NCBI GenBank assembly: GCA_002633025.1
Contig: NMRB01000888.1
Span: forward strand, 137,073-201,072
Direction of reading: 5' to 3'
Length of the DNA stretch: 64,000 bases
DNA from: Notospermus geniculatus
Lineage: Eukaryota > Nemertea > Pilidiophora > Heteronemertea > Lineidae
The notes under the pieces were generated by a model. It saw only the letters and a program-made list of their open reading frames with translations, did no database searches and had not been told where the DNA came from. Positions 63,727-64,000 of the stretch are shown here, piece after piece; position 1 is the stretch's first letter; each line of letters begins with the position of its first letter. The translations under genes were made by a program, and so were the position numbers.

Positions 63727-63854
63727 CTAGACAGAGAGAAGATGGGACAAAAAAATGAACTGATACTGTGAGTGACATGAAGCAATTCTGGATTTGACCA
63801 ACACACATTTTGGGGGGGGGGGGCACAAACTGCAGAATTATTGGCAAAAAAATA

Positions 63855-64000
63855 CAGTGCACCCTCGTTCTTACGAACCTCAATTTTACGAACTCCCGGA
63901 TATTACGAACCCAATGTCTGGCTCCCAAAATGTCATGACATGTATGTAAATCCTCGCTATTACGAACTCAGCGTCAGTACGAACTTAACCCTTGGACCCT
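63855..64000 (+). mobile_element. Left end of a pogo/Tigger-like transposon, continuing past the window
   Basis: TA then CAGTGCACCCTCGTTCTTAC, followed by repeated TTACGAAC/TACGAACTC words (63870, 63887, 63903, 63961, 63976). Cagtg-plus-repeated-gaac ends with a TA target are typical of pogo/Tigger-type Tc1-mariner elements. It lies in the APC1 intron upstream of exon 63403-63726. Confidence 0.6.

Overview
The window reads as a piece of a draft animal genome, most likely a marine invertebrate. It has intron-rich genes with GT..AG borders, a class A GPCR of an invertebrate-type family, an ANAPC1 homologue, very many short inverted-repeat transposons, and a run of 512 Ns. The 8-bp palindromes TACATGTA, TAGGCCTA and TACCGGTA recur throughout. 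I cannot place the phylum; a lophotrochozoan or a non-vertebrate deuterostome would both fit.

Layout. 1-26 kb: repeats with no recognisable protein gene, except a TATA-type promoter with a possible first exon near 0.84-1.04 kb. 26.6-26.95 kb (+): coding exon of a small secreted six-cysteine protein with a good signal peptide. 27-45 kb: another repeat-dense stretch without a convincing gene. 45.0-46.6 kb (+): a two-exon rhodopsin-like receptor of 335 residues with a transposon in its only coding intron, followed by a decayed relic of its own last exon near 47.2 kb. 50.55-63.73 kb (-): 26 phase-consistent exons giving the C-terminal 1332 residues of APC1 (ANAPC1), the large scaffold of the anaphase-promoting complex. 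Its N-terminal part lies beyond the right edge.

Most of the remaining DNA is non-autonomous DNA transposons (MITEs and foldback elements). They sort by their ends into a few groups: ends like GGGYCCATATTCATAAA or GGCCCAGTTGCACAAA beside CAG/CTG; ends like AAGGCC..GTTTACAC beside TTA; TA-flanked GGGAG ends; TA-flanked CCGT ends; and one family with 9-bp target duplications. Within each group the ends are alike while the bodies differ. Several are nested, and in one case another repeat copy preserves the empty site.

The most interesting signal is at small scale. In several independent repeats, one copy carries TACATGTA exactly where its sister has TA, a 6-bp gain, and there is one similar case for TACCGGTA. 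The termini of local TA-target transposons (CA..TG, GG..CC, CC..GG) would give exactly TACATGTA, TAGGCCTA and TACCGGTA if two terminal bases from each side were left behind on excision. I propose that these abundant palindromes are transposon excision footprints.

The genes do not form a pathway. APC1 is a cell-cycle housekeeping gene; the receptor and the secreted peptide are signalling-type genes that share only the neighbourhood.
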